Shown here: positions 37,961-48,970 of the stretch, in pieces
How positions within the stretch are numbered: the stretch's first letter is position 1
Layout of the letters: each line of letters opens with the position of its first letter
NCBI RefSeq assembly: GCF_037975245.1
Contig: NC_092567.1
Coordinates: 19,901,376 to 19,965,375, forward strand
DNA from: Apostichopus japonicus
Lineage: Eukaryota > Echinodermata > Holothuroidea > Aspidochirotida > Stichopodidae
Reading direction: 5' to 3'
DNA: 64,000 bases
The notes under the pieces: generated by a model
Database searches by the model: none
Told to the model about the DNA's origin: nothing
The model's input: only the letters and a program-made list of their open reading frames with translations
Translations under genes and position numbers: made by a program

Positions 37961-40436
37961 TAGAAGGCCGTAAAGGCCACAAATATATACTGCTAAGATT
38001 AACAATATAATACAATATCATCACAATGGCTTAGTCAAGATAATGAACAATTAAGTCGGTTACCTTAAAAGTATAGTGTTCTTATATAGTCTCAGGAAGT
38101 TGGACAATAATATAGTTCTATATATATGAACAATATATATATATATATATTTATAAATACTTACTTTTAGTGTAGTGCAAAGCAAATCAGCAATCAGCGT
38201 TCCAGGATAGAGTCGGCCTTGTAGGCAGTCTTCAACGATAACAGCAATGAACAAAGCCAGTTTCATGCACAGCATTTATATACTGTTCCCAGTGTAACGC
38301 TGCATTGCACAACCAGCGAAACATTGCTAGAAGTCTCATATCTTATTGCCTTTTTAATTGGGAGAGGGGGAGTTCCGTCTCCCTTTAGTTTTACAAAATG
38401 CAAAGGCACACTCTTTCTATTCTTCTGTTTTCTTATTTACATTTTATTACATTTGCGTGTTTCATGTCTATTTTCTTTCACTTGAGTTTCCGGCAATACA
38501 CATGCATTATTTTCCCGGAATCTAATTGGCTTAATTATGTAGACAAGTAGGCGTATATATAAATATAAACATTATATTATATACAGCTTTGGCTTATTAT
38601 TGCAACTATTTTTATCCTCTTGTTAACTGAATTCCTTTTCACTCATCTTCTGATTTTATTTATTTGCTTGCTTCTTCATCTACATTTTCGTTTTCTTTCA
38701 TTTTAACGTTTGCGTGTTTGGATTCTATTCCAAAAACAGCCTAGTCATTGAATGTCGTAACTTTATTACTCATCTCTATTGAAAAACAAATTCAATGGCG
38801 TTGCATAATGGAAAGGGGGTATGAAGCCCATACCTCTTGCAGGTCCCCAATCCGCCTCCCCTTCTCCTGGGAGCCTGCTCTTCTTTGTTACAAGAGCTTA
38901 AGCTTAAAGGAGGACTTAATGATTGTTATAGTTCAAGAACAAAAGAACATTTTAGTGCTGGCTATAATGTTTTGCTAATGAAGTTTTTTTAAATATTCGC
39001 CTTTAAAAGAGGCTATAAAATTCTGGAATGCTCCTTTAAGGCGTCTGTGATAAAGACGCTGGCTCGTCCATACATGACTAAAGGTTATTTGTTAATCCAT
39101 TCTTTTATCAATTCGAACAACTCAACCAAAACGTGATCTTTAAACTTCTTAAAACCATGTTTTCGAATGTTCTACAACAAGTCAAATTTAATTTTGTTCC
39201 TCATGTTATCCTTTACAAGACACATAATGGGTGGAAAAAACTTCTTGCTAAAAGTATGTTTTCCGCTTGTTTCTGGGCATTTAGCTTAGCCTACTCGATA
39301 GCATACGCAACTTAGAGGGTAATCTCCCCGCCCCCTCCCCCACCCCCTCCCCATTTTCAGTAGGGACAGGTCCAGTCAAGCAGTGAAGAATCAGACCACT
39401 GCTATGGGTGTGCACCGCAAACACAATATAATTGTGCTGCCCTCACTTGCGTAGGATATGCTCGCTAGACAGCCAGCTAACCAAAAAATGAGGCAAAGAC
39501 AGATGTAGCTTTCTGAATTTCCCCACTTGTATTTATGTGGTAAAACTGTGAAACAAGATAAATGATTCAAAATAATACTACAGCTTTACGAGATTAATTA
39601 TACTAAATTAAATAAGGATAATGAATGTACTCAGAACAGTGACGTGCTAACAATGTCGGTTATGAATAATATAGCAACTATGAATGAGTATGAAAGAGAC
39701 GAGGATAAGGAAGGATACCTCTAATAGCAATACTACAAGGCTGAATATTAAGTAAATTAATTAGAACATGAAGTATACTGTTAGGTCCGATACCTAACAA
39801 AGACTTGATACCCATGTGATAAAAACGGTGAGCAAGCACATAGCAAGTAACTGTGTTCTAATGGTACATACTGAGTTGCCGATAAATAAGGTGATTAAAT
39901 AATCCTAATAAGTGGTCAACGACCTAATCAATTGATGACACCTTAGTGAAAGGTAATTTCCAACAATCTAGAAAATAAACAAAACAGAGTACTTACGAAC
40001 TATTAATTTGCCAGGACAAAAACTGTATACACAAAAAGAGGCTGGTGGGTGAATAAAACAGTGTTGCCACCTATACACAAAACTAAATACTGCAGTGAAC
40101 AACCTGCTAAAACAAACTGTTATTAACAACTGAACTAATGTGAAAATTACAGGGATAGCTGAGGGAGAAAATCTAACATATGACCAAAGACAGCTTCTTA
40201 CGATCACAGATGGAAAGGAATGTCGCACAGTGGCCGGACTAATGTGACCCCTGAGACCATATGGGCAGACCAGCTCTCCATCTATGGATGAAGGACACTT
40301 AATTACTTACAGGTGTGGTTAAAAATATCTTCAAGGGCATGACAATTATCAAAACCTTTAATTGCTACAAATCGCTCTTTTTCAAGGTGAGTTTTGCAAA
40401 AAGTAATTGTAAAAATTGCTCATAAGCCGTCTCGAC

Positions 40437-41011
40437 CAATGGCGGACTGCATGGCCACACGGGCATTTGGGCAATGCCCGGTGGGCCATTGGGCTGGGGA
40501 GCCTGGTAAAATTACAGCCCATTTTTACAGTAGTTAATAGAATACAGACGGGCCGTGTAGCAAAAAAAAATTAACTGTGGGAATCAGCTCATGAAATAAC
40601 CATGTTGGTCAGTCTGTTAGTTCGTAACAAAAGAACGTGCTATTGGCAACCCGTCCATGCTAATGGATTTTATTTAGGTTTTGTCCATTTTTTTCAAGCA
40701 TGTTGTCACAAAATGCTTGAAAAACTAAATAAAATCCAGTCTTAAACATATATTTGTGTCTATTTTTGTTTACGTTTTTAACTTTCCTCAGTTAAAAATC
40801 AAGTGTAGCTTCTGGAAAATTATTTTTGGGTCATTTTAAAGGATTATCGTAACCTACAAAATTGAGAAATATAGCACCATTTTGCACCTAGGCATTCCTT
40901 AACTTCGAAAGATCGCAATGGGGATCACTATATGTAAGAAGCATATCAATGAATAATGGGCCGGTCTAGATGGAAAATGCTCGGGCCGGTTTTAAGACCC
41001 AGTCCGCCCTG
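40437..41011. mobile_element. hAT-like MITE with target duplication GTCTCGAC
   Basis: The left end is CAATGGCGGACTG; the right end reverse-complemented is CAGGGCGGACTGGG. It is flanked by GTCTCGAC at 40429-40436 and 41012-41019, a perfect 8-bp repeat. The paralogous site in copy A (near 35910) has one GTCTCGAC and no insert, proving the boundaries. Length 575 bp, no ORF. Confidence 0.9.
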
Positions 41012-41079
41012 GTCTCGACCCTAAGTTCTAGAAAATAATGCGGCTCGTACGTTATTCCACATATAATGAACGTTTTCTT

Positions 41080-43267
41080 CAGGTGCGTATCCAGGGGGGG
41101 GGGGCGTTGGGGGCGCGCGCCCCCCGGGTAAGAAAAAGAGGAGAGAAAAAAAAGAGAAGAAAAAAGGAATAAAGAGGGGAAAAAAGAGGAGGAGGAGAGG
41201 AAGGAAGGGAAAAGAAAAAGAAGAAAAAGAGAAAAAGGAGAAAAGGAGGGAGTAAAAGAAAAACGCGAAGACACCGGGGAGAGAAAGAGGAACAGTGACA
41301 TCATTACAGCGCTGAAGGGTAGCCAGTGACGGATCAATGATTTCGTAAAAGTGTGACTCACCCTACCCCTTACACCGACAACTCCATTTTTTTGACGTTT
41401 CCATTTTCCTCTCTCACTAATGATCTATATATGTACTATATATGGTCTATCATAACGCGTGTGTAGAATTGTGCTATGAAACCAACTGTGGCTGGTCTCG
41501 AACTCGACCGTGTCGTCGGGGAACATGACGCATTTTGGGATGGGGGCGACCGCCCGCCCCCCCCCCCATTCAGCATTTTTTTAAATGATATCGCTAAGTA
41601 ATTTCAAAATAGAAAGTGCTTAGAGGCAACTTACAAGGCCTGGGAAGTGTCATTTCCAGCGATCTGGGAGACATTTTCGGCCAAAATTTGCTTGTACGCT
41701 TCGCGCTAACAAATGGTCCTGGGTAGTGCCATTTCCAGCGATCTGGGAGGCATTTTCGGCCAAAATTTTCTTGTACGCTTCGCGCCAACCTATGGTGGCG
41801 CTACGCTTAGATAATTTGCCTACAGGCTTCGCCCCTCCCTTGGCAAATTCCTCGCTACGCGCCTGTTCGAATTTGTAACGCAAACAGCAGATATCACATC
41901 ATATCAGTGAGTATGAAAATGGCGTTCCAGGATGAAAAGCCTCAAAACTGTCCGACTTGCCTGAAAAATAACCAAAAATTTTCGCGCGCTAAGCGCGCGT
42001 TCAACGTGCTCATGTCAATTTCATATAAGCAAGCATCGGTTATTACATCGCATGCCATCATGTACCGTACGGTCCGTTCAAATTGCGCAGTATTTCGCGG
42101 GATGCTAATGTAAACAACGACATGTCTCATGTAGATGTATAAAAAGCATGGAGGTCCAATTATGTCAAAACTCTCTTTTACATTAGTAATGGCGAATTAG
42201 GGGCTGCACCCCCGCCGCGCAGTGGATGCCCCCCCCCCCCCTGACGGACCCAAATGGACTGCTGGCGCCTTTTTCAGCTCTTTACCACTTTTTACTTATT
42301 CTAGATTATTAACTTTTTTTATTGCGCTCTCATCTACTTATTGACATTTCTCACATTTTCTTGGTGTAATTTGGCGATGACACCTTATTCCTTGTTTATT
42401 TGCAAATTAGCCAGGCCCGGAAAAGGTCATTTCCGGCGATCTAGGGAGTATCTTTATTCAAAAATTTTCTGTACGCTACGCGCCAACCAGTGGTGGCGCT
42501 CCGCTTAGATAGTGTCGAAAGCGCTCCTACAGACCATTCTCGCCACTCCTGACCAATACCCCTAGCTCCGCCACTGCCGCCGCGCCTCCTACGCCTATTT
42601 GTGTAGTGTTCGGTTGAAGGAAATATCTGCTATTTTTTCATTTCCTTCAACCAAGTTTTATAATAGCCGTTATAAGAGGTTTTAATGTTTGTACACCAAT
42701 AAATTAACTGTGTCTGAATTTTCGAAAATTTCTGACCAACATTCTGCATCACACTTCCCTCTACTCGTGCAATTTTCACCGGTCTGTTAGGGGTTGAAGG
42801 AAGTTTTTCTATATTGGTTGTCCATAGATGAAATTTTGTACAACATTATGGGTATGTTTTCAAGTGAGTTTATTCACGAGAAATGTGAATTTTCAAATTC
42901 GGAACAAATATGGGGCTTAAAACCTTGAAAAGTGGGGCTGACGGGTATTGTGGGCCGCGACGTAGAATCACCTACAAAAGCAAAGACCCACAGGAGATGC
43001 CATCAGGTCGAACATGATGTGTGCCGGGTTGACAAACTTCAAAAAGGTTATGGATGGAAAAAAAAAAACTATTAGGAAATACCTGGTTCTCAGGCAAAAA
43101 GTGTACATCTGGTTGGTCATTTCAAGCCCGAGAAGTGCCGTTTCCGGTGATCTGGGGGGTTTTCAAAACAAGAAATTTTCTTGTACGCTGCGCGCCAACC
43201 GATGGTGGCGCTCCGCTTAGATAGTAATTCGCGCCCCCCGGATTTGAAAATCCTGGATACGCGCCTG
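41080..43267. mobile_element. 2.2-kb non-autonomous element with CAGGTGCGTATCCAGG ends and 5-bp target duplication
   Basis: Ends CAGGTGCGTATCCAGG and CCTGGATACGCGCCTG; flanks TTCTT at 41075-41079 and 43268-43272. Copy A (near 35955) shows the uninterrupted site with one TTCTT-like sequence (TCTCTT). Inside, a module of about 95 bp ending in GGTGGCGCTACGCTTAGATA occurs at 41719, 42420 and 43130 plus a truncated copy at 41641. There is no transposase frame. Confidence 0.88.
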
Positions 43268-43547
43268 TTCTTGGTTATATTCACCAATAACAGGCAGCCT
43301 AAAAGCAATTTATTCGTTAATTCTAACATTAATCGAGACCGCAGGGCTCAAGTTCAATTCGATACATCACACGAACGGAGGTGTAGTTTGACGGGCAAGT
43401 AGAATACTGTTAGGCTTTGCTATTGATGAATCGTTCTAAAATAATGTACGTGTTAATCATCGACATTCAACGTGAAATGTGAACTTTTTTTGTATCAACG
43501 ATGAGATCACCTCCTCCCCTTTCTCTTACAAAAGGCAACTTGGCACA

Positions 43548-43704
43548 TTGTATGTATTTTAGATCCTCCTGCAAGCATGAACTCGCGAAGAAGCCTGATT
43601 GGCTTACCAAAGCCGCAAGATGACCGGAGTCAGTCTCTTACGTTCATATGTATCGTCCATGATTATGAATTGTCAATTGTCAACAACTATAATTAGACGA
43701 CAAA
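43548..43704 (-). mobile_element. tRNA-headed SINE, tail part, split by the BEL element
   Basis: Tail and body of the same SINE as 27825 (GATCCTCCTGCAAGCATGAA, GATTATGAATTGTCAATTGT), ending ACGACAAA at the retrotransposon. The head continues at 50686. Confidence 0.88.
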
Positions 43705-44403
43705 TGTAGAATTGGGAAAAAAAACTTGAAGCACGCCACCAACAGAATCTAGGTCTCGCTCATAACTTTATTTATGTTAACCGATTCACTGCAAACGAGA
43801 ACAAATTAAACCAAAATAAAATAATAAAATATACAAGAAAAAGATACATTAAGACATACAGAAATACTGTCACAAACGGCCTTCCTTAGATAGATGGACG
43901 ATACCATAACGGACTAGAAACACACACGATATTGTGACTAAAATACAAGTAAAAGCGATGTACACTCACGTAAGGTAAAATACAACATAAGAAATTAACT
44001 AGAGTAAGGACAAGAGCTTATGAACGCTCCGGGAGGGGTTATGAACTTGTACACATATACAAGCTAGGTAACGCACAAACCTAGGCTTACAACAACAATA
44101 GTGCACTGTAACTTATCCTAAATGGTTAACAGTGCAACCGTAAACACAACTTAAATTACTTATTTATCTTAACTACGCAAATGTCAAATCAAATCAACTA
44201 CACCGTAATTCTTACCGAAGTTTTGTGGCCTTTAAAAATAATCCCTCATCTACAGATAAAATGCATATGAACCAAAAAAGAACTTTAAAAGGTAAGCTTT
44301 AACATCACGCTTAAGGCGTTAGTGTCGCCATGTTGTTTCTTAAAGAATGACGTACAAAACCCGTCGAGCGCCCTCCCCTATACCTTGAATCTACCCTGCA
44401 ACA
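43705..44403 (-). repeat. BEL/Pao 3' LTR
   Basis: On the minus strand it begins TGTTGCAGGGTAGATTC and ends CCCAATTCTACA. An AATAAA signal (minus strand) lies near its 3' end at about 43770. It matches the LTR at 49986 across its length apart from one base in a homopolymer. Confidence 0.95.
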
Positions 44404-44581
44404 TTCCGGCCCTTTAATTGTAACAGCAATTACACAAACTAGTAGTTCCACTTAAACGCGGAAGCATAAAAACATACAAATTAAAGAAAACAACCAAACC
44501 CAAATAAGAGTCGATTTGAATTACAAACATAACATAGTGTCCTTTAGCCACCTACCAAAACATAATGTAACGGACAGGATC
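44404..44581 (-). other. BEL/Pao 3' untranslated segment with polypurine tract
   Basis: Short noncoding stretch between the pol stop and the 3' LTR. The purine run AAAGGGCCGGAA directly abuts the LTR and fits a plus-strand primer. Confidence 0.7.
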
Positions 44582-47500
44582 CTAAGAGAACTGGTGGGAA
44601 AAGGGGTAGTTACTCTTCCCTTCACATTCTAGCAGCAAACATAGCTTATGGATTGGTCTTTCCAGTGTTGAGTGTTGTGTTTTGATGCAACAGGATCTGA
44701 CGTGGCCCTTACTGTCAACTTTGGTCTCCAGCACACGTCCCAACAACCAGCTGTTCCTTGGCAGAGATTCGTCAACGACAGAAACGACGTCCCCTTTCTG
44801 GATGTTTCTTTTGGGCGAGAACCATTTTTGCCTCTTCTGCAGTAGTGGAAGATATTCCTTGCGCCATCTTGCCCAAAATAAGTCTGCAAGATATTGGACT
44901 TGGCGCCATCGCCTGCGGACGTAGACATCCTTTCTGTCAAATACACCTGGCGGCATCAACGCACAGCTCCTCATGGTCAACAGCATATTTGGCGTCATCG
45001 GCTTAATGTCCTCCGGGTGGGTGGAAACAGTAGTTAGGGGCCTCTCATTGACTACGTTTTCAATCTCGCACATTAATGTAGCAAGACCTTCGTCATCAAG
45101 TCGCATGGTCTGTTCCTTTAAGATGCCGTTCATAACTTTCCTAACAACTCTTATCATAGCTTCCCAAATGCCACCAAAGTGGGAGGCGGCAGGAGGGTTA
45201 AACTCCCATGTGATACCTCGCTGGGCCAGCCAGTCAGGGATGTCGCTTTTGTTCCAAGCCTTCAATGCTTCTCTCAAAGTTCTCTCCGTACCAACAAAAT
45301 TGGTACCATTATCGCTTCGAATGCTACTTATTGATCCTCTCCTGCACAGAAATCTTCTCAGCGCATTCAAGCAGCTGTCACTGTCAGCCGAGTGCAGGAT
45401 CTCAAGGTGTATGGCCCTTGTGGCTAGACAAGTGAGTATGAGTCCATATCTTTTGACTATACTCCTTCCTCTTTTGATCTCAAACGGACCAAACATGTCA
45501 ATACCGGTATGATCAAATGGCGGCCTGTCACTTGTTACCCTTTCAATTGGTAGAGCAGCCATCTTTTGTTCACCTCTTTTGGCTTGGTACTTTCTGCATA
45601 TGGTGCACTTGCCAACTATACTTCGGATGATAGTTCCGGCACCGACTACCCAATACTTCTTCCACAGTCTCACGAGGATGGCAGACTTGCCCATGTGACC
45701 CAATGACTTGTGCGTTTCCAGAACTATAAGACGGGCAACTGGTGAACTCTTAGGTATGACTATCTGATGCTTGGTTTCTTCAGGTAAATCAGCCCTTCTC
45801 AATCTACCTCCAACGACAATTAGACCACCTCGCAACATGGGGTCTAGTGTTCGCAATGGACTTTTCCTCATCACTGAGTTGATTTCTTTCTCCGAACCAC
45901 TGGTTAGGGCTTTCAACTCTGCCTCAAAGTGCCTGTTTTGCTCATGGGAAAGAATGAGCGTTTCTGCAGCCTTCAAATTATCTACAGTCAAGTGGCAGCA
46001 AACAGATTCAGACCGGCATCTCGCTCGCACCATCTTCGTAAATTTGATGACTGTGCCCACTACTCTTTTGAGCTTGGAGTAACTCGAACACCTATCAATC
46101 AAGTCGTCAACAAAGCAGGCATGGTTTCTTTCGACGACCACATTACACACTCTCTTTAACTCAGGGTCGTCGTCTATCAATGCAATATGGTCTTGTGGGG
46201 TGAACCATTCCTCACTTGACCGATACAGGAAATCTGGTCCATTTGTCCATCTCTTATTAGTGAGGAAATCATCAATGCGTTGGCCTCGGGATGCTTCATC
46301 GGCTGGATTGTCATGAGTGTTGACGTAATGCCACTGGTTGATATTTGTAAGATCCAAGATCACCGACACTCTATTGGCGACAAATGCTTTGAATCTGCGA
46401 GTGTCGTTGCTAATGTACTTTAGTACAGTCTGACTATCAGACCAGTAGAACACTTCTTTCACGTCCAGCTCAAACAAGATCATACTGGTAAGGCGAGCAG
46501 CCATTGTAGCAGCTGTCAACTCAAGGCGAGGAATCGATGTGTACTTCAAGGGGGCTACTCTGCTCCTAGCAAATATTAGTGAAACCTGTAGATTGCCCTC
46601 TTTGTCCTTTTGACGAAGGTAGGCACACATACCATAACCCGTATCACTGGCATCAGAGAAGACATGCAGCTGTCTGTCAACAACCTCAGCAAACAAATCA
46701 GACTTCACACATCTTTGGACACCCCATTCCTTCAGTCGCTCCAACTCGCACAACCAACGCTGCCAAATCTGCAGGGAAGCATCATCGATGGGTTCATCCC
46801 ATCCCAAACCCTTGCGACATATATCTTGCAGTAGCATCTTTGCTGGCAACACAAAGGGAGCTACAAATCCGAGAGGGTCAAAGAGAGAACATACAACAGA
46901 CAACAGGCCTCTCCTTGTGTGATCCCTTTTCACAGGTGTTACTTCAAACTTTAGCATATCAGTCTGCGGTGACCACTGTACACCAAGGGCACGGCTGATT
47001 GGAATGCCCTGCTGGTTGAGATCTAATGACTTCAACTCTGGAGCTCGATCGTCGCTGGGGATAGAGGCTAGTACCTCCTTACTATTCGACATCCATTTCG
47101 TGAGTCTGAACCCGCCTTGAACACACAAATCAGTCAGGCCCTTTGCAAATGCCATGGCCTTGGAACTGTCTGAAGCTGTTGCCAGACAGTCGTCTACGTA
47201 AAATGAATCCCGGATAGTCTTCCGTACATCAGGACTATATTTGTGTCCATGGTCTTCGCCTGTCCTCTGAAGAGCCCTGTTGGCAATGGCCGATGATGAT
47301 ATGGCTCCAAAGAGGTGACGAGTCATCCTGTAAATCTTTAACTCTTCTTCCTCATTGCTCCTCCACAGAAATCTGAGGGCATCACGATCCTCAGGTGGTA
47401 CAACAACTTGAAGGAACATTCCTTCGATATCGGCCATGACCGCAACTTTCTCTTCCCTATACCTGAGAAGAACACCCACCAGGCTGTTTGTGATGTCCGG

Positions 47501-48970
47501 CCCTTGTAGAAGAAGGTCGTTCAGGGAGACGCCGGCTTGTTTGGCTGCACAATCGAAGACCACCCTTACTTTGCCTGGTTTCTTGTTACTGATAACGGGA
47601 TGGTGGGGAAGATACCACTCCCTACCCTCGTACGAGGTCTCACTAACTTGTTCCATGTAGCCACGATCGTACATTTTGTTCATGAACTCTACATACTTAA
47701 TTTTCAGCTCTGGGTCTCGTCGAAACCGTCTTTCTAGCATTTCGAACCTCTTCCTAGCTTGTCCTTTGTTATTGGGTAGGATCGAATTTGGATCCACCCA
47801 AGGCAAGGGAATGACATAACGCCCTCCTACCAACTCGATACCATCCTCGATAATCTTGACAAATTTCTTGTCTGCTACTGACATCCCAAGTCTCTCTGTT
47901 CCTTGGCTCTCAGGGAAGTCTACCTTTGTGGCTTGTTGGACCAATTGGGTCAATTGATAATGGTCCTCGACTGCTCTCGCCTCCACTCTGTTTACGGTGT
48001 GAGTATTCAAGGACGAACCTGGTCTCACAATGCTCCACGGGATCCAGCCCAGTAGAGAACGTTGGGCAAAGGGTGAGCCATGCGGCCCTGTAATCATCTC
48101 AAGTGGTGTATACGCATCGGCAACTGCGTTCCCTATCATCAAGCCGATATCTGCATTAATCTGTCTCAGTGAGACCTTGCCCCTGAGATGGTCCCAGGCA
48201 TCAACATCCTTTTGCGTCGGTATGTGTTCTCTAGTCACAGGGAGGCATTCCTTGGTGTAGACATTGGGCAGCTTGATGTCTCTGCCCCCATCCAAGTTAC
48301 TGATCGCCAAGTTAGAAACTATGCTGGTTTCAAGAGTATATGGCGCAGCCATAGTTTCAATTGGTATCCTTGCTCTTCTTCCTCCAACACCTAACTGTTG
48401 TCTTAGTTGATCTGTGCAAAAGGATATGCTCGAACCCGGATCTAAGAATGCATATGTCTGCAGAGCCCGGCCGTTCTTTAAGGACTTAACAACCACTGGG
48501 ATTATAGCCATCGTGCACAACCCATCATTAGTTCCACACGCCGACGCAACTTCTTTGGACTGACCTACTTCTCTCGTTACACCTGGCAGATCATCTCTGT
48601 GAAGCTCTGTAGGGTGTCGTTTCTGACACTTAGTGCATTTCAGGCGATTCTTACAAAACTTGGATCTACGACCCGACTTAAGGCATCCAAAACAAAGTCC
48701 CCATTTTTGAACCCACTTAACTCTATGGTCAAGCGTCGCCTGCTGGAATTGCTCGCAGACCACAGATTCATGATCTCCCTGGCATAGGTCGCAAGAGATA
48801 GACTTTGGCTGTATTGTGGCACAGGATTTCTTGTTGGATGATCTCTGATACTGGTATGAGACAGTTTCATTAGCATGGCAATCAAACGTTGGGATGTTGG
48901 CCTCTTCTGCCCTTTCAGCAATAAACTTGGCAAACACCTCAAAAGAAGGGAAATGGCCTTCGTTGTTGTT
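44582..48970 (-). CDS. BEL/Pao Gag C-terminus and Pol polyprotein (protease, RT, RNase H, integrase)
   Basis: The frame opens directly after the gag TAA and runs about 1460 codons without another stop, and there is no ATG at its beginning. Numbered from 48937, domains in order are: cysteine-rich zinc-knuckle region (about 49-115; CDLC, CFGC, CTKC); retropepsin-like DUF1758 protease with FLDPGSS near 165; reverse transcriptase (about 430-620) with YVDD at 580; RNase H near 755 (FSDASDTGYG); zinc-binding HHCC; integrase core with GIDMFGP, RSDNGTNF and HFGGIWEAMI carrying the DDE residues near 1146, 1209 and 1260; and a C-terminal DUF5641-like domain (KGDVV...LP). All catalytic motifs appear intact. 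Protease DPGS in place of DTG/DSG is seen in other invertebrate BEL elements (from memory). Confidence 0.95.
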   Translation of the reverse strand, partial: NNNEGHFPSFEVFAKFIAERAEEANIPTFDCHANETVSYQYQRSSNKKSCATIQPKSISCDLCQGDHESVVCEQFQQATLDHRVKWVQKWGLCFGCLKSGRRSKFCKNRLKCTKCQKRHPTELHRDDLPGVTREVGQSKEVASACGTNDGLCTMAIIPVVVKSLKNGRALQTYAFLDPGSSISFCTDQLRQQLGVGGRRARIPIETMAAPYTLETSIVSNLAISNLDGGRDIKLPNVYTKECLPVTREHIPTQKDVDAWDHLRGKVSLRQINADIGLMIGNAVADAYTPLEMITGPHGSPFAQRSLLGWIPWSIVRPGSSLNTHTVNRVEARAVEDHYQLTQLVQQATKVDFPESQGTERLGMSVADKKFVKIIEDGIELVGGRYVIPLPWVDPNSILPNNKGQARKRFEMLERRFRRDPELKIKYVEFMNKMYDRGYMEQVSETSYEGREWYLPHHPVISNKKPGKVRVVFDCAAKQAGVSLNDLLLQGPDITNSLVGVLLRYREEKVAVMADIEGMFLQVVVPPEDRDALRFLWRSNEEEELKIYRMTRHLFGAISSSAIANRALQRTGEDHGHKYSPDVRKTIRDSFYVDDCLATASDSSKAMAFAKGLTDLCVQGGFRLTKWMSNSKEVLASIPSDDRAPELKSLDLNQQGIPISRALGVQWSPQTDMLKFEVTPVKRDHTRRGLLSVVCSLFDPLGFVAPFVLPAKMLLQDICRKGLGWDEPIDDASLQIWQRWLCELERLKEWGVQRCVKSDLFAEVVDRQLHVFSDASDTGYGMCAYLRQKDKEGNLQVSLIFARSRVAPLKYTSIPRLELTAATMAARLTSMILFELDVKEVFYWSDSQTVLKYISNDTRRFKAFVANRVSVILDLTNINQWHYVNTHDNPADEASRGQRIDDFLTNKRWTNGPDFLYRSSEEWFTPQDHIALIDDDPELKRVCNVVVERNHACFVDDLIDRCSSYSKLKRVVGTVIKFTKMVRARCRSESVCCHLTVDNLKAAETLILSHEQNRHFEAELKALTSGSEKEINSVMRKSPLRTLDPMLRGGLIVVGGRLRRADLPEETKHQIVIPKSSPVARLIVLETHKSLGHMGKSAILVRLWKKYWVVGAGTIIRSIVGKCTICRKYQAKRGEQKMAALPIERVTSDRPPFDHTGIDMFGPFEIKRGRSIVKRYGLILTCLATRAIHLEILHSADSDSCLNALRRFLCRRGSISSIRSDNGTNFVGTERTLREALKAWNKSDIPDWLAQRGITWEFNPPAASHFGGIWEAMIRVVRKVMNGILKEQTMRLDDEGLATLMCEIENVVNERPLTTVSTHPEDIKPMTPNMLLTMRSCALMPPGVFDRKDVYVRRRWRQVQYLADLFWARWRKEYLPLLQKRQKWFSPKRNIQKGDVVSVVDESLPRNSWLLGRVLETKVDSKGHVRSCCIKTQHSTLERPIHKLCLLLECEGKSNYPFSHQFS

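Larger units (their letters stand above)
38408..43545 (+). repeat. Segmental repeat, copy B (interrupted by transposons)
   Basis: Matches copy C (50782-53775) over long stretches, for example TTTCATGTCTATTTTCTTTC, GGAAAGGGGGTATGAAG, GATAAAGACGCTGGCTCGTC, GGACAGGTCCAGTCAAGCAG. The last part matches copy A also. Extra blocks at 40437-41011 and 41080-43267 are transposons; another of about 930 bp (39430-40360) has no recognised ends. Open frames in it are not conserved between copies, so no gene is called. Confidence 0.8.

Noticed and set aside
38748-39315. Short frames in segmental copy B
   Set aside because: Not kept in copy C despite good DNA similarity, so not under coding constraint.
41147-41280. 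Ser/Phe/Leu-rich minus-strand frame
   Set aside because: Purine-rich low-complexity tract inside a transposon, translated on the opposite strand.
44682-47737. Numerous plus-strand frames of 60-180 aa
   Set aside because: Antisense shadows of the BEL/Pao pol frame.
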